A DNA stretch of 39,131 bases from assembly GCF_031581265.1 (NCBI RefSeq), contig NZ_JAVLBQ010000030.1, positions 1 to 39,131 on the forward strand, written 5' to 3'. A model generated the notes under the pieces. The model saw only the letters and a list, made by a program, of their open reading frames with translations, made no database searches and was not told where the DNA came from. This DNA comes from Gracilimonas sp031581265. Its GTDB lineage: Bacteria; Bacteroidota; Rhodothermia; Balneolales; Balneolaceae. Below, piece by piece: positions 25,551-32,863 of this stretch; within the stretch, counting starts at the first letter, position 1; each line of letters opens with the position of its first letter. Both the position numbers and the translations under genes were made by a program.

Positions 25551-26648
25551 TCACTTCCGCATCATGTCAATAAACTGATCAAAAAGGTACGCCGAATCAT
25601 GTGGACCAGGAGAAGCTTCGGGATGATACTGTACCGAGAATCCCGGGAAGTTTTTGAACTTCAGCCCTTCAATGGTGTTGTCATTCAGGTTAATGTGGGT
25701 AACCTCGGCGATCTTGTCATCCAGAGAATCCTCATCTACTGCAAATCCATGGTTTTGGGTTGATATTTCCACCAATCCTGTGGATAGATTTTTTACTGGT
25801 TGATTGGCTCCGCGGTGACCAACAAACATCTTGGTGGTTTTAAGTCCCTCACTAAGAGCCATCAACTGGTGACCGAGACAAATACCAAACAGGGGCTTAC
25901 CTGTTGACTTAGCATAATTTACGGCTTCAAGTGCATATTCAGCCGTCGCTGTTGGGTCACCGGGACCATTGCTAAAAAAGTATCCATCTGCTTCCCACTC
26001 TTTGATCTCTTCAACTGAAGTTTTTGCGGGGAAGATCCTCAGTGTACAACCGCGCTTGTTTAAATTATTGATGATGTTCTGCTTAATGCCGTAATCAAAA
26101 GCGGCTACTCGAAATTCATCTTCGCCGTTTACAGTCTGGGCTTCCGAGCGGGTAACTTTGGTGGCCAGTTCCAGGCCTTCCATATCGTCCCAATCTTTGG
26201 CCATTTGAACCAGTTTGTCTTCATCCATCTCCGTACTTGAAATCACAGCATTCATTACCCCTTTTTCACGAACATGGCGAACGAGCTTCCGTGTATCAAC
26301 TCCGGAAATACCGGTAATTTCGTTGTCTTCGAGATATTCCTGTAGGCTGCGGTCGGCCATGGTATTACTGTATTCATGAGAGAAGGCTCGACAAATAATA
26401 CCGGCTACCATTACTTTTCTTGCTTCATCATCGCGGGGCTGCGTGCCATAATTCCCAATATGCGGATAGGTCATCATCATCAACTGACCGTAGTAACTGG
26501 GGTCGGTAAATATTTCCTGGTAACCGGTCATGCTGGTGTTAAAGCAAAGCTCACCGCCAGTGATACCGTCATGGCCGATAGCTTCTCCATGAACCACGGT
26601 TCCGTCGCTGAGTGCAAGCATGGCTTTTTTTCTTTCTTTTATTGACAT
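25551..26648 (-). CDS. carA: Carbamoyl-phosphate synthase small (glutaminase) subunit
   Basis: This subunit hydrolyses glutamine and channels ammonia to CarB. The 365 residues have the CarA N-terminal domain (LALSDGTVVHGEAIGHDG, GELCFNTSMTGYQEIFTDPSY) and a class-I glutamine amidotransferase domain with the nucleophile in GICLGHQ, NHGFAVDE, and the His-Glu pair in QYHPEASPGP. The length is normal. Start ATG 26648 is chosen because the conserved N-terminal segment follows within 12 residues. It is the first gene of carAB; the 616-nt upstream region carries repeats and a strong intrinsic terminator that may regulate it. Confidence 0.96.
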   Translation of the reverse strand: MSIKERKKAMLALSDGTVVHGEAIGHDGITGGELCFNTSMTGYQEIFTDPSYYGQLMMMTYPHIGNYGTQPRDDEARKVMVAGIICRAFSHEYSNTMADRSLQEYLEDNEITGISGVDTRKLVRHVREKGVMNAVISSTEMDEDKLVQMAKDWDDMEGLELATKVTRSEAQTVNGEDEFRVAAFDYGIKQNIINNLNKRGCTLRIFPAKTSVEEIKEWEADGYFFSNGPGDPTATAEYALEAVNYAKSTGKPLFGICLGHQLMALSEGLKTTKMFVGHRGANQPVKNLSTGLVEISTQNHGFAVDEDSLDDKIAEVTHINLNDNTIEGLKFKNFPGFSVQYHPEASPGPHDSAYLFDQFIDMMRK

Positions 26649-26700
26649 GGTTTAGGTGTAGTTCTGGTTTATGAAGTTGAATTTGTTTGGTGGGTTGCCA

Positions 26701-26825
26701 CAAGCGGAATGCTTGAAATAGGTTGAGAGCTAAATTGGTTACGACGCAGAGCGTCATAACCAGTCATGTAAGAAAAACGGGATAGAATATTCAGCACCTC
26801 GCTCCGCACGCTCTGTGTCGGAGCG
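26701..26825. repeat. REP-like hairpins in the carA leader
   Basis: Three hairpins lie within 125 nt. They are CAAGC-GGAAT-GCTTG (26701-26715); GGTTACGACGC-AGA-GCGTCATAACC (26737-26761, one mismatch in an 11-bp stem); and CGCTCCG (26800-26806) with CGGAGCG (26819-26825) around a 12-nt loop. The motifs resemble the hairpins between carA and carB and the boilerplate intergenic repeats of other genomes. They separate the terminator at 26880 from the carA start. Confidence 0.55.
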
Positions 26826-26879
26826 AATAAATTAATAGGCAGAGCATAGTAATTAGATAGAAACGAAATTTTTAGCTCA

Positions 26880-26915
26880 AAAAAAATCCGACTACGGAAA
26901 CCGTGTCGGATTTTT
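26880..26915 (-). terminator. Strong intrinsic terminator upstream of carA
   Basis: AAAAATCCGAC (26882-26892) and GTCGGATTTTT (26905-26915) form a perfect 11-bp stem, extended by ACGG/CCGT around an AAA loop. Read leftward (minus strand) it ends in eight T residues, and rightward in five, so it works best toward carA. It lies about 230 nt upstream of the carA start and could be an attenuator in the carAB leader or the end of a short leftward transcript. Confidence 0.8.
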
Positions 26916-27130
26916 AAAACGATATTGACAAATATTAATGCCATCAATTGCGCGACCTCCATTTCTGGGTGTGCGCCGGCATTGCTTCAAAGCTATGGAT
27001 TGCTAAATCTATAATTTGGGTATGAGCTTTTTTGAAGTTTGCCTAAGATAAGGAGTGAAGATATTGGATTCAATTTTTGATTTTAAAATTTGTGGGCACT
27101 CCTAAATTTTCATTTTTAGCATTGGGGTTT

Positions 27131-27737
27131 GAATCGCTGATTAATCGGATTGAAGGATGTACGCTAATTTTCTTTGTCATCAGTGAAATCCCGTAATCCG
27201 CTTAATCAGCGATTCAACCCTTTTTATTATATTAATTCACAATTTTTATTAATCGGGGAATCAAATGAAATCAAATCTAAAATATCAGGATATAACTGAG
27301 AAAATTATTGGAGCATCTTTTGAAGTTCACAAATTTCTGGGAAATGGATTTCAGGAAGTCATTTATCAGAGAGCTTTAGCTTATGAATTTGAAAAAGCTG
27401 AGCTAACATTTGAAAGAGAAATAGATCAGCAAATTTATTATCGGGATCTTGAGTATCCAATAGGTACGAGAAGGGCTGACTTTGTAGTAGACCAAAAAGT
27501 CTTAGTAGAAATAAAAGCCGTTACTGAGTTGAAGAATGTACATATGGCACAGGCTTTGAATTACCTGAAAGCCTATAAGTTGGAAGTAGGATTACTTATA
27601 AACTTCGGTTCAAAAAGTTTGGAGTTTAAACGGTTAGTTCTTTCTAAGAAGTAGAATCGCGGATTTATCGGATTTATGGATGAACGCGGATTTTTAGGTA
27701 ATCCGTGAAATCCCGTAATCCGCCTAATCCGCGATTC
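27131..27737. mobile_element. GxxExxY cassette B: gene between two matching stem-loop repeats
   Basis: Upstream, arm 27131-27151 pairs with 27195-27215 at 20 of 21 positions across 43 nt. Downstream, 27654-27674 pairs with 27717-27737 at 18 of 21 positions across 42 nt. The right halves of the two stem-loops (27183-27217 and 27705-27739) are near-identical direct repeats containing GTGAAATCCCGTAATCCGC. The gene stop codon TAG overlaps the first base of the downstream stem-loop. The layout (stem-loop, gene, stem-loop) looks like a self-contained unit of about 0.6 kb. Confidence 0.7.
27265..27654 (+). CDS. GxxExxY protein, PD-(D/E)XK nuclease-like (copy B)
   Basis: This 129-residue protein carries GxxExxY in LGNGFQEVIYQRA and the nuclease-like pattern RRADFVVDQKVLVEIKA (D ... 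ExK), then QALNYLKAYKLEVGLLINFGSKSLEFKR. It aligns end to end with copy A at 21982 with clear divergence. The start ATG 27265 is followed by KSNLKYQDITEKIIGASFEVH, the normal family N-terminus. It is separated from carA by 616 nt of non-coding sequence and is transcribed away from it. Flanking stem-loops on both sides mark it as part of a repeat cassette. Molecular function is unestablished; a nuclease fold is inferred from the motif. Confidence 0.92.
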   Translation: MKSNLKYQDITEKIIGASFEVHKFLGNGFQEVIYQRALAYEFEKAELTFEREIDQQIYYRDLEYPIGTRRADFVVDQKVLVEIKAVTELKNVHMAQALNYLKAYKLEVGLLINFGSKSLEFKRLVLSKK

Positions 27738-27745
27738 AAAACCTG

Positions 27746-28090
27746 TTATTCAAACTTCCTTGGTGTTTCCCTTACTAAAGAGCCCGTCAATGTTGCCAAG
27801 CCGCTTACCAATCCTCCAATTACTCCGGTTATTAACACTACTAATAATGGAGAGCCAATAGATAACATCTCAGCAATGCGAGTCGAAAGAATAGCCTCGT
27901 TGGCTATGTGAATGTAGAGTGACTGCCCGCCCCAAAGCAGGAAAAGGGCTAAAAATCCCCAAGCAAAAGAAGGAAGTGCTTGTTCATTGAAATAATAACC
28001 TAATATCAATCCGGGAATAGCAATACTCCACCACGGCAAAAACAGGTTCAGCAAAAAAGCAGTAATAAGTATCAGTGCAGAAAGAAGCAT
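27746..28090 (-). CDS. Small polytopic membrane protein of unknown function
   Basis: This 114-residue protein has about four hydrophobic segments (residues about 2-16, 20-35, 42-62 and 78-104), a Gly-rich last helix (LITGVIGGLVSGLATLTGSL) and a charged C-terminus (VRETPRKFE). I do not recognise a named family. The composition and single-gene context suggest a conserved Bacteroidota inner-membrane protein. Its stop codon lies 9 nt beyond the right stem-loop of the GxxExxY cassette, so the two transcripts converge on that stem-loop. Confidence 0.68.
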   Translation of the reverse strand: MLLSALILITAFLLNLFLPWWSIAIPGLILGYYFNEQALPSFAWGFLALFLLWGGQSLYIHIANEAILSTRIAEMLSIGSPLLVVLITGVIGGLVSGLATLTGSLVRETPRKFE

Positions 28091-28146
28091 TTTGGTTTAT
28101 TAAGGCATTTAAAATTAAAATGAGTTCTATATGAAAAAACTTTTAT

Positions 28147-28305
28147 TGTCACTCTGAGCGCCTATTAAGTATTTTTTAGCTTTTAGTTGAACGCGATCCC
28201 GAGCTCGGGACAAATTAAGTATTACCTCTTATCCATTATAGACTTGAGATCCTTCGCGTTCAACAGAGGATCCCTTTCTTACTAATTTAAGCGCTCAGGA
28301 TGACA
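28147..28305. repeat. Nested inverted repeat (intergenic palindromic unit)
   Basis: Outer arms TGTCACTCTGAGCGC (28147-28161) and GCGCTCAGGATGACA (28291-28305) pair at 13 of 15 positions. Inner arms GTTGAACGCGA (28186-28196) and TCGCGTTCAAC (28254-28264) pair perfectly. Between them lies the perfect palindrome TCCCGAGCTCGGGA (28197-28210). The whole 160-nt unit can fold into one long hairpin. It occupies most of the gap between two minus-strand genes. Confidence 0.7.
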
Positions 28306-28345
28306 TTTTTTAGAAACGACTTTCAATAATGTTAAACAAATATTT

Positions 28346-29338
28346 CTACCAATCTTCATCAATCGGTGGAACGCCTTCGAAGTGTATGACATATTCGCCA
28401 TAAATGGGATCATAATAATGGCCATTTTCCTCATAATCCGGATTCCAGTCTTTGGTTCCTTTTTCGTCCATCAGGTATAGAAATGGCGATAACTGCAAAC
28501 GCTCTACGTGCCAGCGACCTTCTTCGCCCGGTAAAATTTCTTCGCCCTGACCATATACCATCAACCCACCTTCGGCATATACTTCGTGCTGGGGACTGAT
28601 GTCTTTATACTCGTGACTTACATTGATAGCTTTATGCCCAATTTCGTGTGCTATGGTTCTTCTGAACCGATCCGGCCGATCCAGGTTGGTGATTGTGATA
28701 ACCCCTCGGTGTTCTTTGGGGATGGTGCCGGGATAGGAGTAGGTGGGAAATGAAAGTCCGCCGGTTCGTACTGTTTTCATCATCCAGTTTCTTCCTTCCG
28801 AAACCGTTAGAAATGGATAGAAGACATCTTGCAGTGCCACCAGGTAAATGGTTCGGTCATTATTGGGCGCCGGCTCTATGATGCTTTCAAATGCTTCTTT
28901 AGTTTCTTCGGTGAGTTTGGCCGGATTTCGATAGCTGTGCTCATATAAATTCGTGTAGCCGGTATTGGGAATGCCCGGCACTTCATTGGCTTGAATGGAA
29001 AAGTACTTGGGATCAAGCTCTCCTGTTTTCACCCATAATAGATTTATCTGAACACCGGTGGGCTCATAGATTTCTTTTGCAGCTTCTAAACTCTCCATCA
29101 TTCGGTTTAAGGTTACCTTCTCAAAAGAATCGTCAAAGTTGGATGGAAAATAGACCCCAACATCCATGGTTAACTTGCCCGGTTCCAAATCACTGTTGAA
29201 TGCCTCTACATCAATGCTATCCACTTCGGTCCATTCAACCCGATCAACCGTAGCTTCATTATTCGTTTTTGTGTTTTTTTCTAAACAAGCACTAAAAAGT
29301 ACTAGGACTACTACAGACAGGCGTATCAAATTTTTCAT
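28346..29338 (-). CDS. Lipoprotein with HExxH metalloprotease-like motif
   Basis: The N-terminus MKNLIRLSVVVLVLFSAC is a lipoprotein signal with lipobox LFSAC. The 310-residue mature part contains RRTIAHEIGHKAINVSHEY (about residue 230), an HExxH zinc-protease-type motif with further His and Glu after it, and YAEGGLMVYGQGEE, reminiscent of the met-turn region of metzincin-like peptidases. Around residues 60-110 is a strand-rich segment (LTMDVGVYFPSNFDD, GVQINLLWVKTG). No named family is assigned. A secreted zinc peptidase anchored in the outer membrane is plausible from motif and signal alone. Confidence 0.72.
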   Translation of the reverse strand: MKNLIRLSVVVLVLFSACLEKNTKTNNEATVDRVEWTEVDSIDVEAFNSDLEPGKLTMDVGVYFPSNFDDSFEKVTLNRMMESLEAAKEIYEPTGVQINLLWVKTGELDPKYFSIQANEVPGIPNTGYTNLYEHSYRNPAKLTEETKEAFESIIEPAPNNDRTIYLVALQDVFYPFLTVSEGRNWMMKTVRTGGLSFPTYSYPGTIPKEHRGVITITNLDRPDRFRRTIAHEIGHKAINVSHEYKDISPQHEVYAEGGLMVYGQGEEILPGEEGRWHVERLQLSPFLYLMDEKGTKDWNPDYEENGHYYDPIYGEYVIHFEGVPPIDEDW

Positions 29339-29448
29339 TATTCTTTACTGGTCTCTAATTTCAAAAATTATGGTTAAGGAAGTGTAGTAATAATTCCTGA
29401 AAACTGTAACTCATCTCCGACCTTTCCCGGTATTAGTTTTTCTATTTA

Positions 29449-30594
29449 TCATTCGGCAACCAATTTATACCGGACCACATACTCTACTCGATCTTCATCT
29501 GTAAATACCGCCCAAACTTTATCATCTTTTGCTTCAAGAAATACTGCGTCCATCGGCAAAGTAACATTTCCGTAAAAAGAACCATCCGGGTTGAATACAT
29601 CAAATACAGGAGGTTCCCATACCTGAATTCTATCTCCATCCACCGGTTGCGATTTCGTATATCTCCAAACCCATATTCTTCCCTGCGAATCCGTCAATAA
29701 ATCTTTAAATGGCGGCTTTTCATCCGGAATGGAAGATTCAATAGAATGCCCGGCGGAGCCAAACCCTTTTTTAAAACCTTCCCATTGTTCTTCTTCTTCA
29801 GAAGTCACTTCTAAAGGAGTGTATTCTCGCTGAATTAGTACCGGTCCCTCTTCTTTATGCAAAACAATTTCATACCGGTTATTGACCGCTGTAATGACAT
29901 AACCACTTGAACTAAAATTTTCTAACATGCGTGTATTGAAAGGGTAACCGGCTCCAGCATCCGTAAAAATCACAAAAGATTGAGGAAAATCCCCTTCTTC
30001 CTGAGGTACATGTAAAGTATCAACCAGCTCTCCACTTGGCGAAATTTTATACCAGGCTTTCGGAGAGTTTGTATTGTTTTGTGGATTTTCACGATCAAAA
30101 AACATGGCCTTTAAATAAAAATTCCCCTCGTGATCTACTTCAAAAGTTTTGTAGGATGAATGTAGTCCTGAACTAGCCAGAAAGCTTTCAATAAAATCCC
30201 CATTTGGTTCATATACGTTAATTCGTTGATTGCCAATATCCCAAATAGCCAATCTTCCATCAGGAAAAGTTCCAATACCCTCAATATTATCATACTCTCC
30301 CGGGCCCCTGCCTTCTCTGCCTATATATTTTATAAAAGATCCTTCACTATCAAACATTCTAACCACAGGGTCTCCTGCCGGGGAATCATACACAAATATA
30401 TTCCCATCGGTACCTACTGCAAGATCAGAAATTCCTGCAAATATATATTCAAGTTCTCCATCATAAGTACGAATACGGAGTTCTTCTTGGGCTTTATATG
30501 TGTTTTGGCCTTCGGATTGGAGCGGAATCATCCCAACAAGAACGCTTATGAGAAAAGAGCATACTATATACTGTTTTGTACTTACCATGATCAA
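29449..30594 (-). CDS. Exported six-bladed beta-propeller (NHL-like) protein
   Basis: The signal peptide (ending QSEGQ) precedes about 350 residues of propeller repeats. Blade-like units are visible as DLAVGTDGNIFVYDSPAG, FIKYIGREGRGPGEYDNIEGIG, RLAIWDIGNQRINVYEPNGDFI and LTDSQGRIWVWRY, with the recurrent GxGPGE loop typical of the Bacteroidota six-bladed propeller family. These are usually secreted or lipid-anchored binding proteins without a known reaction. It is transcribed divergently from the MBL gene with a 90-124-nt promoter spacer (30595-30717). Start ATG 30594 or 30588. Confidence 0.82.
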   Translation of the reverse strand: MIMVSTKQYIVCSFLISVLVGMIPLQSEGQNTYKAQEELRIRTYDGELEYIFAGISDLAVGTDGNIFVYDSPAGDPVVRMFDSEGSFIKYIGREGRGPGEYDNIEGIGTFPDGRLAIWDIGNQRINVYEPNGDFIESFLASSGLHSSYKTFEVDHEGNFYLKAMFFDRENPQNNTNSPKAWYKISPSGELVDTLHVPQEEGDFPQSFVIFTDAGAGYPFNTRMLENFSSSGYVITAVNNRYEIVLHKEEGPVLIQREYTPLEVTSEEEEQWEGFKKGFGSAGHSIESSIPDEKPPFKDLLTDSQGRIWVWRYTKSQPVDGDRIQVWEPPVFDVFNPDGSFYGNVTLPMDAVFLEAKDDKVWAVFTDEDRVEYVVRYKLVAE

Positions 30595-30717
30595 ATGATT
30601 AAATATTAAAACCCAATATTTATATAACGTTGAATAACTGATTGTAATAATAATTTTTGAAACCTGCTTAGAAACGTTATCTCTTTGAATTACCCTTCGT
30701 TTTTACTTCATTTCAAC

Positions 30718-31653
30718 ATGTTTAAATACCTGCTCATACTATTTCTTCTTTTTACGGGATGCTCCGAGAAATCCACTCCACCACAAGATAATACACCTGA
30801 AAAATTCATCACGGTATTGGGTATTGCACAAGATGCCGGTTTTCCGCAGGCAGATTGTACCAAGGAACATTGTCAACAATTTTGGAATGGAGAAGTTGAA
30901 AAACGACATGTAGTCAGCTTGGGGTTAACAGACAAAACCACCGGACAAAATTGGATGTTTGAAGCCACTCCTGATTTCACAACTCAGCTTCATCAACTTA
31001 AAACCACTTCTGCCATCGATGATCTTTCCGGAATATTTTTAACCCACGCTCATATCGGTCACTATACCGGGTTGATGTACCTGGGACATGAAGTGATGGG
31101 AGCCTCAGACATTCCCGTCTATGCCATGCCGCGAATGAAATCATATTTGGAAAGCAACGGTCCGTGGAGTCAATTGGTCAACATGAATAACATTGATCTT
31201 CAAGAGCAGAAAGCGGACTCAGCCATACAGCTCAGCCCCAATATTTCAGTAACGCCATTTCGTGTCCCACACCGGGACGAATATTCTGAAACCGTAGGCT
31301 ATCGCATTGATTCCGATAACACCTCCGTACTTTTCATCCCTGATATCAACAAGTGGCATGTTTGGGAAAGAGATATCACCGAAGAAATTGCAAAAGTTGA
31401 TGTAGCCCTGCTGGACGGTACGTTCTATGATGCCGGTGAACTGCCCGGCCGTGATATGAGCGAGATTCCGCATCCGTACGTGGAAGATAGCATCGAACTT
31501 TTTAACGAACTTCCTCCTACAGAAAAGTCAAAAATTGTGTTTATTCATTTTAACCATACGAATCCACTTATTTTAGACAGCCCCGAACGAAGGGAGATTG
31601 AGGAACTTGGTTTCAGGGTTGCCTTCGAAGGACAAATAATTCCATTTAATTAA
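30718..31653 (+). CDS. PqqB-like metallo-beta-lactamase-fold lipoprotein
   Basis: ATG 30718 is chosen because MFKYLLILFLLFTGC is a lipoprotein signal with lipobox LFTGC; the frame can open earlier at TTG 30685, but that would bury the signal. The mature part begins VLGIAQDAGFPQADCTKEHC, as in PqqB-like MBL proteins. The zinc motif reads THAHIGHYTGL, with Gly in place of the canonical Asp (HxHxDH), followed by FRVPHRDEYSETVGY, IPDINKW and a late IVFIHFNHTNPL. The family is related to PqqB, but no pqq genes are nearby, so a role in PQQ synthesis should not be assumed. It is probably a membrane-anchored hydrolase of unknown substrate. Confidence 0.85.
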   Translation: MFKYLLILFLLFTGCSEKSTPPQDNTPEKFITVLGIAQDAGFPQADCTKEHCQQFWNGEVEKRHVVSLGLTDKTTGQNWMFEATPDFTTQLHQLKTTSAIDDLSGIFLTHAHIGHYTGLMYLGHEVMGASDIPVYAMPRMKSYLESNGPWSQLVNMNNIDLQEQKADSAIQLSPNISVTPFRVPHRDEYSETVGYRIDSDNTSVLFIPDINKWHVWERDITEEIAKVDVALLDGTFYDAGELPGRDMSEIPHPYVEDSIELFNELPPTEKSKIVFIHFNHTNPLILDSPERREIEELGFRVAFEGQIIPFN

Positions 31654-31665
31654 ATGCGCGCGTCC

Positions 31666-31779
31666 TCAGTCTTTGTGTTTTCTTTTTTTCAGTACTTTGA
31701 CTGCGATATAACTAATCAAAAATATTGACATCAATGAAATTGATACAATTACAATTTCTATATTTCCCAGTGATCCCAT
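31666..31779 (-). CDS. 37-residue single-helix membrane peptide
   Basis: Translation gives MGSLGNIEIVIVSISLMSI and then FLISYIAVKVLKKRKHKD, stop. This is one membrane helix (residues about 7-27) followed by a strongly basic tail, the usual N-out/C-in layout. An AAGGAG ribosome-binding sequence sits 11 nt before the ATG, a notably good site for this genome. The start is 23 nt after the stop of the propeller lipoprotein on the same strand, so it looks like the last gene of that unit. No family was recognised; it is too short for most gene callers. Confidence 0.6.
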   Translation of the reverse strand: MGSLGNIEIVIVSISLMSIFLISYIAVKVLKKRKHKD

Positions 31780-31802
31780 AAGTTAAAAGCTCCTTTATAT
31801 TA

Positions 31803-32828
31803 TTAGTTGAACCAATCACTATTAGTTTCGTTAAAGAACATCCCATCTCTGCCAATTCTCGAGTACAAATAATCATCGGAAATAGAAAAATCTATTACGG
31901 CCGATTCTGAAACCTCTAAATTTTTGAGTAGCCTAATTCTTGATTTCACTTCTAAAGAAGGATATTTAATAATCCATATAACATTGTCCATTAAAACCAA
32001 TAAGTGATCATTATAAAATTCCATTTTTGTAATATATGGTTTTGCTCCTGGTGTTTCTTGTGGGTTTGAAACTTTATAAGGCTGAGGAATTTCATCACTT
32101 TTTCCGATAATAATTTCTTTTTTTATTTTACCCATAGAGTCTAGAATGTATATTTTTCTATCCCCTAAAAATGATATTGCAAACCCATCAGGTACAGGAG
32201 TTTCACCAAGTATTTCATTCCTTACAGAAGGCTGATAACCATATGGAACTCTTGGTGTAAATGAGTCATAAACTTCATCATTCCTTACATCGTAGATTTT
32301 GAACAAATATTCTTTCTGTATCGGACTAAAAGAAGGAATCAATAATTTCCCATTACTATATGAAAAAGAAAAACCAAAGTTGGTTATTCTTTTTGTATCA
32401 ACATCCCATTCTGATAGAAGTCCTTTTTGATCAATTGTCAGCATTTTGTCACTTGGAGTGGTGAACATCAAGGTATCACCATCTATTGTTTTTGAACTCA
32501 TAAAGATTGATTCTATTTCATTTGGCCCTCTTCCAGACCTGACAAAGCTGTCAACTTTTACAGTATGATCCTTGGTATTTAATATATATTTGAATAAGAC
32601 ATACCCGTTATTAATTTTGGGAGTCGTAATATATAATCCACTATTATTCGCTTGGATAAAACTGTAGTTCGAATAGGCAAATTCCCCCTCCTCAAATTTC
32701 ATTTTATTAGCGACAAGAGTAGTCTCACTTATCTCATTTCCTTTTAAATTAGATTCTGAAATATTTGAACGATTGTTTATTTCACATCCAAAAATAAAAA
32801 TTAAAAAAAGCGAAAAGAATATTTTCAT
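31803..32828 (-). CDS. Propeller-type lipoprotein (BF3164-like)
   Basis: ATG 32828 is chosen because MKIFFSLFLIFIFGC is a lipoprotein signal with lipobox IFGC; the frame upstream overlaps the preceding gene and adds only non-signal residues. The 325-residue mature protein shows propeller-blade patterns (KVDSFVRSGRGPNEIESIFM, DGDTLMFTTPSDKMLTID, GFAISFLGDRKIYILDSMGK, YNDHLLVLMDNVIWIIKYPS), including the SGRGPNE loop typical of Bacteroidota six-bladed propeller (BF3164-type) lipoproteins. The gene is strikingly AT-rich relative to its surroundings, suggesting transfer. It follows the small secreted peptide gene and precedes a 37-residue membrane peptide. Confidence 0.78.
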   Translation of the reverse strand: MKIFFSLFLIFIFGCEINNRSNISESNLKGNEISETTLVANKMKFEEGEFAYSNYSFIQANNSGLYITTPKINNGYVLFKYILNTKDHTVKVDSFVRSGRGPNEIESIFMSSKTIDGDTLMFTTPSDKMLTIDQKGLLSEWDVDTKRITNFGFSFSYSNGKLLIPSFSPIQKEYLFKIYDVRNDEVYDSFTPRVPYGYQPSVRNEILGETPVPDGFAISFLGDRKIYILDSMGKIKKEIIIGKSDEIPQPYKVSNPQETPGAKPYITKMEFYNDHLLVLMDNVIWIIKYPSLEVKSRIRLLKNLEVSESAVIDFSISDDYLYSRIGRDGMFFNETNSDWFN

Positions 32829-32831
32829 AGT

Positions 32832-32856
32832 AAAAAAAGGCGCATAAATGGCCTTT
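32832..32856 (-). terminator. Terminator-like hairpin between the secreted peptide and propeller genes
   Basis: Read on the minus strand, AAAGGC and GCCTTT form a 6-bp stem with a 9-nt loop, continuing into seven T residues. It lies in the 35 nt between the peptide stop (32864) and the propeller ATG (32828). It could make the small peptide the more abundant product. Confidence 0.5.
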
Positions 32857-32863
32857 ATATAAG

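Larger units (their letters stand above)
26669..26962 (-). other. Possible leader open frame reading through the carA attenuator
   Basis: A 97-codon frame begins ATG GAG GTC, passes through the intrinsic terminator hairpin and stops 20 nt before carA. Just before the hairpin the RNA is U-rich (AUAUUUGUC, UCGUUUU). This matches the logic of the enterobacterial pyrBI leader, where translation coupled to UTP-dependent pausing stops the terminator forming. The downstream part of the frame crosses REP-like hairpins, so it may be accidental. Upstream (26937-26983), AATGCC and GGCATT can close a small structured element whose minus-strand loop reads CCA-GAAA-TGG; no known RNA family was recognised. 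From 26984 to 27130 I see only a weak inverted pair AGGAGTG/CACTCCT (27051-27057, 27097-27103). Confidence 0.3.

Noticed and set aside
26933..26985. SRP RNA or 6S RNA upstream of carA
   Set aside because: The conserved SRP GGAAGG/AGCAG loop and a 6S-like long closing stem with central bubble are not visible; only a small hairpin set is present.
21917..27739. CRISPR-like array from the recurring GTGAAATCC repeats
   Set aside because: Copies are few, in mixed orientation, not regularly spaced, and flank genes; no cas gene is present.
30685..30717. TTG start for the PqqB-like gene
   Set aside because: It would place eleven extra residues before a perfect lipoprotein signal beginning at ATG 30718.
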